Below are positions 1 through 9,843 of a DNA stretch of 64,000 bases, one piece after another; position 1 is the stretch's first letter; each line of letters opens with the position of its first letter. The translations under genes were made by a program, and so were the position numbers. The notes below the pieces were generated by a model. The model was given only the letters and a program-made list of their open reading frames with translations. It searched no databases and had not been told where the DNA came from. This stretch comes from Macrobrachium rosenbergii (Eukaryota; Arthropoda; Malacostraca; Decapoda; Palaemonidae), in the NCBI RefSeq assembly GCF_040412425.1, contig NC_089768.1, positions 2,652,501-2,716,500 on the forward strand. Direction: 5' to 3'.

Positions 1-539
1 TTGAGCGTTTCCTTAGCTTCCTAATTTCATCACCAAATGTTTCAAAGAAACTTTTTTTCTTGGCATGTCTTTAGTGCGCAAAACTTTTCCACCAATTTTT
101 AAGTTTTGGATTTCCTAAAAATTTCTCAAAAGTTTACTTTTGGGAATTATATTAACAAATTTTTAATTACGCTCGTTCTGATAATAATGCTGCTGCTTTA
201 GCCCCTAAATTGAGATCAGTCCCGAAACGTCAGCCAATAAAAAGTGAAAGTATATTGTCTTGACCAATCATTATTCTCTTCGTTTTATTGATAAACCTCT
301 CTGTGGACGGGCGCATGATGTTTGCGCAAATGTGATTATTAAAAAATTTTTAAAATTTGCGACAAAATTCATTAGGATTCCTCGCACTTAAATCTGCAAA
401 ACCCGTTAGTCGGCTGAAAATAAGGCTCAACCCCCCAAAAAATTCTACAAAAGGTTTTTTCAACTGGTTATGGTAGTATCAGGTGTGCTTAATAACATAT
501 CAAAAGTCTACCACAATATGACCATGCAAAAGGTCTGAT

Positions 540-1390
540 TTCCAAGATGACGACTATATTAAATCCTTAAAATGCGCGTTACTCTTCATTATTCAAACTA
601 GATAGGTAATTCTGGTGCCTAACACCTTATTTTGGGGATCTGAAAGCCCAATTAGCATATCTGCATTATATTGAAGTGATTATATACTCAAAATCCAAGA
701 TGGCGGATCAATATGGCCGCCATGCTAAGAAATTCTCCATTATTCATTCTAATTTATTTTATACAAGTAAATTTAGTGTTTAAACACATGTTTTGGTGAT
801 TTGGGAACCCAAAGAGCATATCTGAATTACAGTATATTGAAGATCTAGTTACATAAATACAAAATCTAATATGGAGGATCAATATGGCTGCCAAAAAAAA
901 CAATTACTTATTCTAACTCATTTTACATGGGTAAATTTACTGTCTAACCCCTTGTTTTGGGAATCTAGGAATCCAATAAATTTATTTAAATCACAGTATA
1001 TTACAATGATTACATATTTATAAAATCTAAGATGGAGGACCAATATGGCTGTCAAACTACAAAAATTCATCATTATTCATTTCAACCCATATTACAGAAG
1101 TAAACTTGCTGTCTAAACAAACCCATGTTTTGGGGATTTGGCGATCCAATTAGCATATCTGACTTACAGCAAACTGAAGTGATTTTAGATATATAAATAC
1201 AAAATCAATGATTGAAGAGCAAAATACCTGCCAAATTATGAAAATCCCCATTACTCATTCAATTTACTTTACTCACCTAAATTTGGTGTCTAAATCCCTT
1301 TTTCGGAATCTGGAAATCCAACCAACTTATCTGAATAACAGTACATTAAAGTGATTAGATTTTTCACCTTCTAAGATGGGGGACGATTAC
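540..1390 (-). repeat. Left-arm tandem array, about five 160-180 bp units
   Basis: Repeated phrases include 'aagatgg(a/c)gga(t/c)caatatgg', 'tgttttgggga(a)t(c/t)tgg' and 'cagtatattgaagtgat'. The first phrase, in full or diverged form, occurs near 697, 867, 1029, 1208 and 1372, which gives a spacing of 162-180 bp. The units are diverged from each other, which indicates old amplification. The matching array in the other arm runs from about 2150 to 3000 in the opposite orientation. Confidence 0.8.
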
Positions 1391-1438
1391 TGGTAAAATG
1401 TTATCATAAATCCTATATTATAAATTTCAGAAAAACCA

Positions 1439-1660
1439 GGTTTACAAATATTCATTGTCGCTTTCTTCTTCCTGTAAGGCTTGATTGTGTGGATTCTCAC
1501 AGTTCTCAGCTTGGCATGGTCCACAAGCAGGTGTGCATGGTAGTTCATAGCCTTTGCAACTGCAACGCCTTGGACAGGCAGCATTGTAATTACAGTGGAC
1601 ATCTGAAGGAGACTTTCTGGTGCAGCAGTTTTTTTTTTTTGCTCAGAAATGACACAAACT
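1439..1660 (-). pseudogene. Decayed cysteine-rich gene end, left palindrome arm
   Basis: Read on the minus strand, this region matches the coding fragment at 1870-2079 almost base for base. It ends with the same acidic tail (EEESDNEYL) before a stop. It lacks one base just after the 'cttcagatg' stretch, so the cysteine-rich reading frame cannot be entered from upstream here. One cysteine codon has also become tyrosine (TGC to TAC). It is therefore the inactive partner of the right-arm copy. No upstream coding sequence is attached. Confidence 0.7.
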
Positions 1661-1869
1661 TATTGTCCTCCAGTTTCCATCCCTAATCCACTACATTCAT
1701 GTCACTTTCGTTTCCAGTCCATACGATGATCTGGTAATACACTCTAAACCTATAATATTTTGTCGAGGACTTGGTGGGTGGGAGGCGTTCTGGGGTACCA
1801 AATGACTTAGCAGAGACAATTTCTTTTATCAAAACACTGTAATGCAAAGATGACAGTTAATCAGTACTC

Positions 1870-2079
1870 TTGCCAGTTATGAGCAAGAAAACTGCTGCAC
1901 CAGAAAGCCTCTTTCAGATGGTCCAATGTAATTGCAACACTGCCTGTCCAAGGCATTGCAGTTGCAAAGGCTATGAACTACCATGCACACTTGCTTGTGG
2001 ACCATGCCAAGCTGAGAACTGTGAGAATCCACACAATCAAGCTTTACAGGAAGAAGAAAGCGACAATGAATATTTGTAA
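1870..2079 (+). pseudogene. Cysteine-rich C-terminal transposon protein fragment, right palindrome arm
   Basis: This is an open stretch of 69 codons. Its core is CNCNTACPRHCSCKGYELPC, followed by further C-x2-C and C-x4-C spacings and an acidic end EEESDNEYL. The pattern (CxC, then CxxxCxC, then more CxxxC/CxxC) closely parallels the C-terminus of the decayed transposon gene ending at 12565 (CNCKKCNNDRCLCRKKG). I therefore read it as the last exon or 3' end of a related transposon protein and not as a small free-standing gene. The ATG at 1870 may simply be an internal methionine. Cysteine-rich tails of this kind are known from large XPG-nuclease-type transposon proteins (Academ superfamily), but this fragment alone cannot prove that identity. 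It is only 3' sequence, so it is non-functional by itself. Confidence 0.6.
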
Positions 2080-2149
2080 ACCTGGTTTTTCTGAAATTTA
2101 TAATATAGGATTTATGATGACATTTTCCCAGTAATCACTACAGTAAGTT

Positions 2150-3000
2150 TGGTGTCCTTATTGGTCCCCCATCTTAGATGTTGAAAAATCTAATCATTTC
2201 AATGTACTGTTATTCAGATAAGTTAGTTGGATTTCCAGATTCCAGAAAAGGGATTTAGACAACAAATTTACGTGAGTAAAGTAAATTGAAATGAGTAATG
2301 GTGATTTTAAAAATTTGGCAGGTATTTTGCTCTTCCATCATTGATTTTGTATTTATATATATAATCACTTCAGTTTACTGTCAGTCAGATATGCTAATTG
2401 GATTGCCATATCCCCAAAACACGGGTTCAGTCAGCAAGTTTACTTCTGTAAGTTGCGATGAAATGAATAAAGTGATTTTTTGTAGCTTGGCAGCCATATT
2501 GGTCTTCCATCTTAGATTTTATAAATATGTAATCATTGTAATATACTGTGATTTAAATAAATTTATTGGATTCCTAGATTCCCAAAACAGGGGTTTAGAC
2601 AGTAAATTTACCTGTGTAAAATGAGTTAAAATAAGTAATTTTTGTTTGGCAGCCATATTGATCCTCCATATTAAATTTTGTATATATGTAATTAGATCTT
2701 TTTCAATATACTGTAATTCAGATATGCTCTTTGGATTCCCAAATCACCAAAACAGGTGTTTAGACACTAAATTTACTTGTATAAAATAAATTAGAATGAA
2801 TAATGGAGATTTTCAGAGTATGGCGGCCATATTGGTCCCCCATCTTGGATTTTGTGGTTATACAATCACTTTAATCCAAAATAAGGAGTTAGGCACCAGC
2901 ATTACTTATCTAGTTTGAATAACGAAGAGTAAGGGATATTTTAAGAATTTAGGGGCTATTATAGACGCCATTTTGGAAATCAGACCTTTTGCCTGGTCAG
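2150..3000 (+). repeat. Right-arm tandem array, about five 160-180 bp units
   Basis: Units contain 'ggcagccatattgg(t)c(t)tccat(c/a)tt(a)gat', 'aaacaggggtttagacagtaaattta' type segments and 'gtaatcatt..aatatactgt'. Positions of the 'gccatattg' phrase near 2490, 2652 and 2828 show the same ~165-bp spacing as the opposite arm. Confidence 0.8.
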
Positions 3001-3129
3001 ATTGTGGCAGACTTTTGATATGTTATTAAGGACACCTGATACTACAATAAACTGTTGAGAAACCTTTTGTACCAATTTTCTGGGGGTAAGGTGCTTTTTT
3101 TTCATAAATGCAGCCGACTATGTAGGATT

Positions 3130-3669
3130 ATGGTTCCAAAATGGGCATTTCCTCCGCGTCTTAGAGCACCATTACCTCCATCGAAAGTATGACGCAATAC
3201 AAATGTCCAAATGCGCAAACATACTCGGCCCACCCACTTAGTTTTGTTTTGTTTATCATCCTGACTTTTAGACAACAATTTACATTAAACCGCGAGGTAT
3301 TAACACGCATGCAATCGGAGGAAGTAAAAAAAGAGAAAAATGGATACCCAACAGGACAAATCAGTTCCTAAAAGCTGCTGGAGTCAGAACCTTATCACGG
3401 ACACACTGCTTTAAACTATGGAGGTTTTTTGCAATAGTTCTAGATTTTAATAATCTTCATTTTACGTCTAGTGCTTCTTTTAACTGCATAGAATAAAGAT
3501 TTATCTTGCTCGAAATCTCACCGCCAACTTGCCCTTGATGAGTAGTGGAGGTAGACGGATGGGTACGCTATTTGAATAAATTAGTGAACACAATATATAC
3601 AATTAACCAGTGATTGCCTCTTAAAAAATGCCAGAAAACGTACTGCACCTCTAAGAGCACTAATTTAGG

Positions 3670-3670
<1 letters not shown>
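3130..3670. other. Anonymous sequence outside the palindrome
   Basis: Weak outward continuation of the palindrome is visible to about 3300. From 3300 to 3670 I see no coding or repeat structure. Confidence 0.5.
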
Positions 3671-3671
<1 letters not shown>

Positions 3672-3744
<73 letters not shown>

Positions 3745-3766
3745 ATATATATTTATATATATACAG

Positions 3767-3830
<64 letters not shown>

Positions 3831-4197
3831 ACAGCTCGCTAAGGTCGTCCAAGATAACCAAGATTTATTCGACAAGTGGTAGAAGCCGTTTCAGCATTTA
3901 TATTTATATAAAAACCCGAGACCAACATGCAAATGTAGTCAGAATTTATACATCCTTCTCAACTTCGACGCCCAAATTGCCACCAGCAAGTGATAAAGAG
4001 AACATTATTTTAGCAGCTGGTAATTTACCGTGTATTTACAAAATATCAACAACGATTCACAACGAACAAATATTAACGTTGGAGACAATAATTTCGGTCT
4101 CGGATCATCAATAATTACAACTTTGTTTTATGTTAGCAAGTTATGATGAAAATTACAAATTTACAGCTTCAACGAAACGCACACACAACACACATAC

Positions 4198-4285
<88 letters not shown>

Positions 4286-4367
4286 CCCAAATAGGCTATA
4301 TGAATACATATATATATTATATATACATATATATATATATATATTACACAAATAGGCTATATGAATA

Positions 4368-4430
<63 letters not shown>
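3672..4430. repeat. Cluster of four (AT)n microsatellites
   Basis: Near-pure AT tracts lie at about 3674-3735, 3768-3816 (followed by a poly-T run), 4201-4283 and 4375-4427. A 'cccaaataggctatatgaa' type segment occurs twice (4285-4305 and 4345-4367), so the last two tracts were duplicated together. The 3830-4200 stretch between tracts shows nothing recognisable. Confidence 0.9.
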
Positions 4431-4434
<4 letters not shown>

Positions 4435-4664
4435 TAACTAACGATTAATGGAACTTGATTACCGTCAACCGAAGTATTAATGTCACATTATATATACTTC
4501 AGTCGTACTCTAAACTTTGAAGAGAGAGCCAAATTATATATTTGTTAAACAAATAAATATTTAAATATTAGGCATAACAGACATCAATAGACACATGTTG
4601 TGTGCGTATACATATATGCTGCATAAATATACAGACAGCAAAAATATGGCCGATAGCATCTCAC

Positions 4665-4864
4665 CTTGGCAGGAACGCCTAAATCAACAAGGACCCACTC
4701 CCCCGCCTGTTTGCTGCCGGCACACCAGGCTCTCCCATTGGGCTGGTGTAGGCGGGCGTATTTGATGTGGCAGCCGGGGTCCCATGACGAAGGGTAGGAG
4801 GAGGACGCCGAGATCTGCCAGTCCAAGACCTCCCCTGTGCTCAGGCCAAGGGGGGACGAACACC
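4665..4864 (-). CDS. Internal exon encoding the N-terminal half of an F5/8 type C (discoidin) domain
   Basis: On the minus strand the exon opens after 'ttccaaaacag' (acceptor AG) and closes before 'gtgaga' (donor GT), giving 200 bp: two bases, then 66 codons ending in AAG. The translation starts CSSPLGLSTGEVLDWQISAS, then has a YPSSWDPGCHIKYARLH segment, GRAWCAG and EWVLVDLGVPAK. This is the classical start of a discoidin domain: the first cysteine, PLG(L/M), ISASSS, ARL, AWC and the buried W-x-x-VDLG strand. Such domains bind lipids, glycans or collagen on secreted or membrane proteins (discoidin-domain receptors, CPX-type carboxypeptidases, lactadherin-like and neurexin-type proteins). The second half of the domain, including the usual TQG motif and closing cysteine, must lie on another exon not found in this window. 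Its reading frame is intact and its GC content is clearly above the flanks. Which gene it belongs to cannot be settled from one exon. Confidence 0.85.
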
Positions 4865-4869
4865 CTGTT

Positions 4870-5120
4870 TTGGAAGGAGGAAATTCATCAGATCAAATTT
4901 GCACCGTTCAGTCATCACTGTCAGCTACGAACAAAAACAGAAGCAGTCACTGGCAAAATTTGCACTTCTAATATTAAGCTATTGCAGAATTGGTCATGTA
5001 GACAATTTAAGTACAAATAGCTTTCATAAGTATTCATGCATTATATGACAGTGAGTAATTTCCATACATATATGCACACTAACAAACACACATACGCACA
5101 CACATGTATGTATATATACG

Positions 5121-5165
<45 letters not shown>

Positions 5166-6150
5166 TATTTTAAAAATTAATAAAAACGATAAACAATAAC
5201 GAGACTTTCATATAAATAACTGACACCCAGCAATAATAACAAGTGATTATATAAAACTATTCTTTCATGTACACTAAATGAACCCTAGGTATCTATTTAT
5301 CTGTCTGTCTGTTTATCTATCATACATCCACACTATTTAAATATATACATAATACACACACATATATATATACACATACATATATAGCATTATACATTAA
5401 AAATATAAACGTGATAATAAAAAATCAGCGAGTTAATAAAAGCTACAAAATAAGCAAACTTAGAAAAGGGTGTTTTAGTGTAACCTGGGAAAAGTGTCTA
5501 TACAGCATATACCAAGGCGTAAGCAATTAACCACATACAAGTAAGCACATGAGTGCAAAAAGCATTAAGCGCAGGGGGTGAAACTTTCAAAAAGAAGTAC
5601 TATTTATCAAGGAGATTCTTAAGGCAAGAAATCCGTCACATCACAGTCCTTCAATATCATTAATTTGTGAGACACCGCCGATATACTGTAAGTGACACAA
5701 ATGATAGAGAATATTCGAGGTGATTACATGAAAGATGCCTTGTAGCGTGCGAGCGCAAGTCTTAGATACCATTCTGCAGTCACTGAAAGAACATTTGCAT
5801 AATCTAGTTATATTTCTTGTGCAAATCGACCCTAAAGGTTTAAATACAACCAAAGCACTGAACAAATCGCATCCAATTCTTTTCAAACTCCACCTATGAA
5901 ACAAAATACACTTTGCTTAGGGCCCTTCATCGAGAGCATGTCAAGGGAATCCAAGACAGGCAGAATCCCTTACAAGTAGGTCATCTCTAATGAAAGAACA
6001 GGGAAATAAGAGGGATTTAAACTAACCCATGATAACGTCGCTTTATCTTCAGTCATGACCCACGTCGAAGGAGGAGGGTTAGTGCCATCAATCCACCTCA
6101 CATGGAGCACTGTAGGCATCGATGGTGTTTGCAGCATCACTTTGGCCCCT
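4870..6150. other. Intronic or flanking sequence, no gene seen
   Basis: It holds an (AT)n tract at about 5126-5170, scattered 'acacac/atatac' runs near 5090-5110 and 5330-5400, and otherwise anonymous sequence. A 87-codon minus-strand open stretch at 5641-5904 matches no family I know. Relative to the discoidin exon on the minus strand this is the upstream side. Confidence 0.6.
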
Positions 6151-6159
6151 TGCTACATC

Positions 6160-6420
6160 CATTTTATAGCCTTTCCCGCTTCCTTTCTTTAATCTCGCTA
6201 TCCAACACCTCTGAGTGTAACTTCTTAGTGTAACTATGGGGTTTTCTACCAGTTCCACCTTTAGATTTTTGTAATTCCCTTCCTTTATTATCTGGACCTC
6301 CTTAGCTTGCTGTCAAACACTCCAACTCTCTCTTCTCAGGGTCTTAAGCGCTGAATGGCTGCAAGTGCCCCAGTGCTTGGCTTGACGGGCTGAACTTCAT
6401 AAATCAATCAATTCATCCTT
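6160..6420 (+). repeat. Decapod-type short interspersed repeat, tail with (AATC)n
   Basis: The pyrimidine-rich body ends in 'ccccagtgcttggcttgac' and 'ataaatcaatcaatt'. The same end, 'cccagtgcttagcctttggc' followed by (AATTC)n, is seen at 55709-55755. A conserved end followed by a short-unit tail is typical of a retroposed SINE. The upstream limit is uncertain. Confidence 0.6.
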
Positions 6421-6881
6421 GGGCATGACTGAACAGTCTCTTGAAGCGAGAAAGACCACACAAATTCGTAACCGAGAAGGAAGAGTTACAAACTCAAGTG
6501 GTGAATGAATAAGCGAGCGCGACTGCGGCGATTATTTCTCATGCTGAGTCTCTAGACAGTGACTGGCGTGATGAGAGGACAGGCGCATATCACCTCGCCC
6601 AGAGCTTTCTCAAGTACTCAGAGGATAATGAAAACATGATTACTATCACAACAAGCTCTGCGTCAGCGGCACTGAATTTTTATTATTTCCTTTCCTTGGT
6701 GCCGAGTATTGGCTATCAGCTACCTGATTTTCACTAGTAAGTTTTCAATAGAGGCTTCAGCCACTTGGGAGTTTTCTTTATTTATATTTTAGACACACTG
6801 ACGACAAAAATAGTCCGTCAAGGCTTTGTCCTACGCAGTGTGGCATTCACAACGAGACAGTCAGAGGTGGGAATGAACTGA

Positions 6882-6885
<4 letters not shown>

Positions 6886-6946
<61 letters not shown>
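6886..6946 (+). repeat. (ATT)n trinucleotide microsatellite
   Basis: A near-perfect run of 'att' units (one interruption near 6910). It is one of only a few trinucleotide arrays in a window dominated by dinucleotides. Confidence 0.95.
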
Positions 6947-6948
<2 letters not shown>

Positions 6949-7313
6949 ACTAACCAAAATAAACACTATCTTGCTAAGAAGCAATATATACTCGTAAAAA
7001 ACAGAACAAACAGCTAAGAATGTGAGCATACCAGTTAAATCTCTAAAAATATGATCTATAATCACAATATATATAATCATGATATAGCATTGCAATTTCT
7101 ATTAATCCTGGAGTATCAATACCCGTTAAACTGCCGTGAAACCTGTTCCAGACTTTTCCAGATAAAAGTAGCAGAAATACACACACACATACATGTATAC
7201 ATACATGCATCCATTTTTATATAATTTATATATAGATAGACAGATATACATATATACTGGAAGTAAGTTTATATATTTATGTATGTGTGTAAATTTTCTC
7301 TTATAACACGAGT

Positions 7314-7316
<3 letters not shown>

Positions 7317-7389
<73 letters not shown>
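7317..7389. repeat. (AT)n microsatellite
   Basis: About 36 AT units. It directly precedes the tRNA-like SINE at 7440-7560, read from the SINE's minus strand as its 3' side. Confidence 0.95.
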
Positions 7390-7390
<1 letters not shown>

Positions 7391-7439
7391 GAATATTACA
7401 TACGAAATTCGTTTAATATCTAATTTATTTTACCCTGAG

Positions 7440-7560
7440 ACCAACTTCTACCTATGGGAATTATAACTGATAAGTGCTTCGCCTCCGGTAGGATTCGAAC
7501 CGCTGTCTGGTTTAGAAACTTGAATAGACAATGACTTTAACCATACATACGTACATCCAT
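7440..7560 (-). repeat. tRNA-derived SINE-like repeat
   Basis: On the minus strand 'tggttaaagtcattgtct' (A-box-like) is followed about 35 bases later by 'cagcggttcgaatcctac', a near-perfect RNA polymerase III B box (GGTTCGAATCC). The acceptor stem does not close into a functional tRNA, and the copy runs on into (AT)n. A retroposed tRNA-derived SINE is therefore more likely than a tRNA gene. Confidence 0.6.
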
Positions 7561-8147
7561 CCATACAGTACATACATACATACATAAATACACTCATATA
7601 TATATGTGTGTGTGTATGTGTGTGTGTTAGGATTTCAAGACTTTTAAAATAGCGACAAATGTTCGAACCTATCCCAACCCCATTAGGAAAAAATATTCAT
7701 ATATTCAGCTGCATGAAAGACGACACCCTATCGTTTCGCAGGAGAATGTAATTATACAACATTTGGAGCCATGAAGACGCTTCAAATCAGATTTTTTCGA
7801 AGAATGAGGACAGACTTCCAAAATTCAATTTTCCTTTCCGTTGGGTGGAACTTGATTTATACAGTACACCGAATCCTTGACTTATATTTACGGCTCACAT
7901 AACTTTCTTACACAACAAATCCTACTTACACGATTTTCATTGTCACTACAAACCCCTTGTCATTAAGTCCTTTCTGAACACTGGTCTCATACTATCGGCT
8001 ATTATCCCTCAAGTCAAATTACTATTATTTATGACGACATTTTCTGTTAGTGCTGTCATCCCATTAATATTACAGATGTCATGGATGAAGTTAAATTCGT
8101 AATCTCGCGACTACGAGTATAATGCTATAAAAAAAAAATATATACAG

Positions 8148-8150
<3 letters not shown>

Positions 8151-8205
<55 letters not shown>
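8151..8205 (+). repeat. (GA)n microsatellite
   Basis: About 26 GA units. The surrounding 7600-8620 sequence carries no recognisable gene. Confidence 0.95.
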
Positions 8206-8208
<3 letters not shown>

Positions 8209-8624
8209 ATCACGTCTCCTAATTAAACCTTCCAAACTGACATTTCTTTAAACTACTGCCGTTGTCGGCAAAACTAATAAATATCCTCTGTAATTGGCAT
8301 CAAGCAGACGGTACTCGATTTATCATATAACAACGTACTGAGGAGAAAGAAAAATAGAGAGGGGAAGAGTGCAAATGAGAACTAGGGACAATCATTGTTC
8401 GGCAGGTACTTATAGCTGCATCTTCAACTAATCTTTTCTTTTTTCCAATAAACCTTCAGTGTTATCATGCCAACACTAAACTACTTCTAACCCTCTTCCT
8501 GCATGCCTTATCTAGCAGATGAGATCACAAGCAAACTACGCCTAACAATTTATGATTATCCCTGAAGTAAACGAACCATTCATTCAAGGATATACAGTAT
8601 ATACATACGTGTATATCACCATAC

Positions 8625-8905
8625 ACCCTTTTCCCTTGGACAGCGTGACTCTGGTTCCCAACAAATCCTTTGTTAAGAGGTTGCAAGGACCAAAGCTCCA
8701 GCTGAAACCCACCAAAGCTGACCAACTACTTAATACCTAATTCACTAATTAGGTCAGCAGAAGCACAATGGGTTTTAATGGAAAGCGGAGAACTCATTCA
8801 CTGCGGTCAGAAATCGAACCCAATTCTTCTCAAGGTTGGGGTTGAGCAGAATACTAAAAACCAAACTGCTAAAATACACCAAGAGCGAGAAGTGAAATGA
8901 ATTCG
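8625..8905 (-). repeat. tRNA-derived SINE-like repeat, copy 1 of a two-copy family
   Basis: The minus strand carries 'attgggttcgatttctgac' (B-box-like), then 'gacctaattagtgaattagg' and 'ggtgggtttcagctggagc'. The same order of segments, diverged, is present at 40435-40615 ('agggttcaattcgcgga', 'gacctaagcagtgaattttg', 'ggtgggtcgctgtagcacc'). Two loci sharing promoter-like box and body indicate a dispersed SINE family. Confidence 0.6.
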
Positions 8906-9186
8906 AAACTTTACGATGATCTGAACATAATTATGCCTTTCTTTCCCATATATCTTTAATGAACTAATGCCAGTTAACTTTGATAACCTTTGCAATTGGA
9001 TAATTAGGCAAGAAACCAGCATGGAGTATGAGATTTATATGTGTTGATGTCATACAGTATTTTTGTCGGTTCGGTGAAGAAATGGTTCTAAGTGAAATCA
9101 ATAGTGAGTGCATACTTACACTGTGATCATCTATCACCAGATATATCACACGGAGTCCTTTTACCAAACGATGCTCTGAGAGGCCG

Positions 9187-9770
9187 CTGTTTATAGTTCA
9201 TTGGCTGAGGTTGTCCCGTGTGCATGAAAGAGGCACGAAGTTTCTCTTCATTTCCACAAACTAGACTATGAGGGGTATCAAAAAAGTCCTGGTAGACTTT
9301 TGGTAACCTGGCAATAACCGAGGAAATGACCCCTGAAGTAACTCCTTTTGCCACTCTAATGATACCAAAGTTTAGGGGTAGTGTAAATATAAATCGCTAT
9401 AACTTGAGAAGTATCAATCACAGAACAACGAAATACATCTTAAAATGTTTGTATTTACATCCTCTATACATATCAGTCACCACAGGGAAAATTGGTATCC
9501 AAATAAGGTCACCAGAATTCAAAAGGTCACAAAATTCTAATGTAAATCAATATTTCACAAAAGTGCAGAAAGTGGCCATCAAAATCACAGATACACTAAT
9601 TTTCTGATTTATTCCAGATTAATCCTTTAGAATACATGTTACTGACGATTTTGGTGTGCAATATTAACCCATTTTATGCCTAATTGAGCCACAAAACATA
9701 AAGAAAAATTGCCAGAGATTCAAAAGCAAACTTTTGCCGTTCACTTAATGTTTGCAAGTGTAATGTCATG
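9187..9770 (+). repeat. Left terminal inverted repeat of the 9.2-13.2 kb transposon
   Basis: Starts near 'ctgtttatagttcattggct' and continues through 'gaggggtatcaaaaaagtcc', 'taacctggcaataaccgagg' and 'tgagccacaaaacataaag'. All of these recur in reverse complement near the other end. Confidence 0.85.
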
Positions 9771-9843
9771 CTTGTATCCTCTTATTAGCATTCTGTGTAA
9801 ATAATTTGTTTTCTTTATCCAGATTTTTTATGTTCATTTCGCT

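Larger units (their letters stand above)
300..3300. repeat. Large imperfect palindrome (foldback-like element)
   Basis: Sequence from about 405 to 1700 reappears in reverse complement at about 1860 to 3125. For example 'tcaggtgtgcttaataacat' near 480 matches 'atgttattaaggacacctga' near 3020. Weaker matching continues outward: 'atgtttgcgca' at about 317 pairs with 'tgcgcaaacat' at about 3211, so the outer limits are approximate and the left one may lie near the window edge. The arms differ by many substitutions and small indels, so this is an old duplication and not an assembly artefact of one strand. A spacer of about 170 bp (1690-1860) is unpaired. Each arm contains a tandem repeat block and the end of a cysteine-rich coding region. 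It is probably a non-autonomous snap-back derivative of a DNA transposon, which is an inference. Confidence 0.85.

Noticed and set aside
7440..7560. Functional tRNA gene
   Set aside because: It has a good B box, but no closing acceptor stem or proper arm lengths. A SINE fits better.
9127..9354. Similar 75- and 101-codon frames at 9127-9354 (minus) and 13028-13333 (plus)
   Set aside because: They are the two terminal inverted repeats of one transposon, and their similarity is at DNA level.
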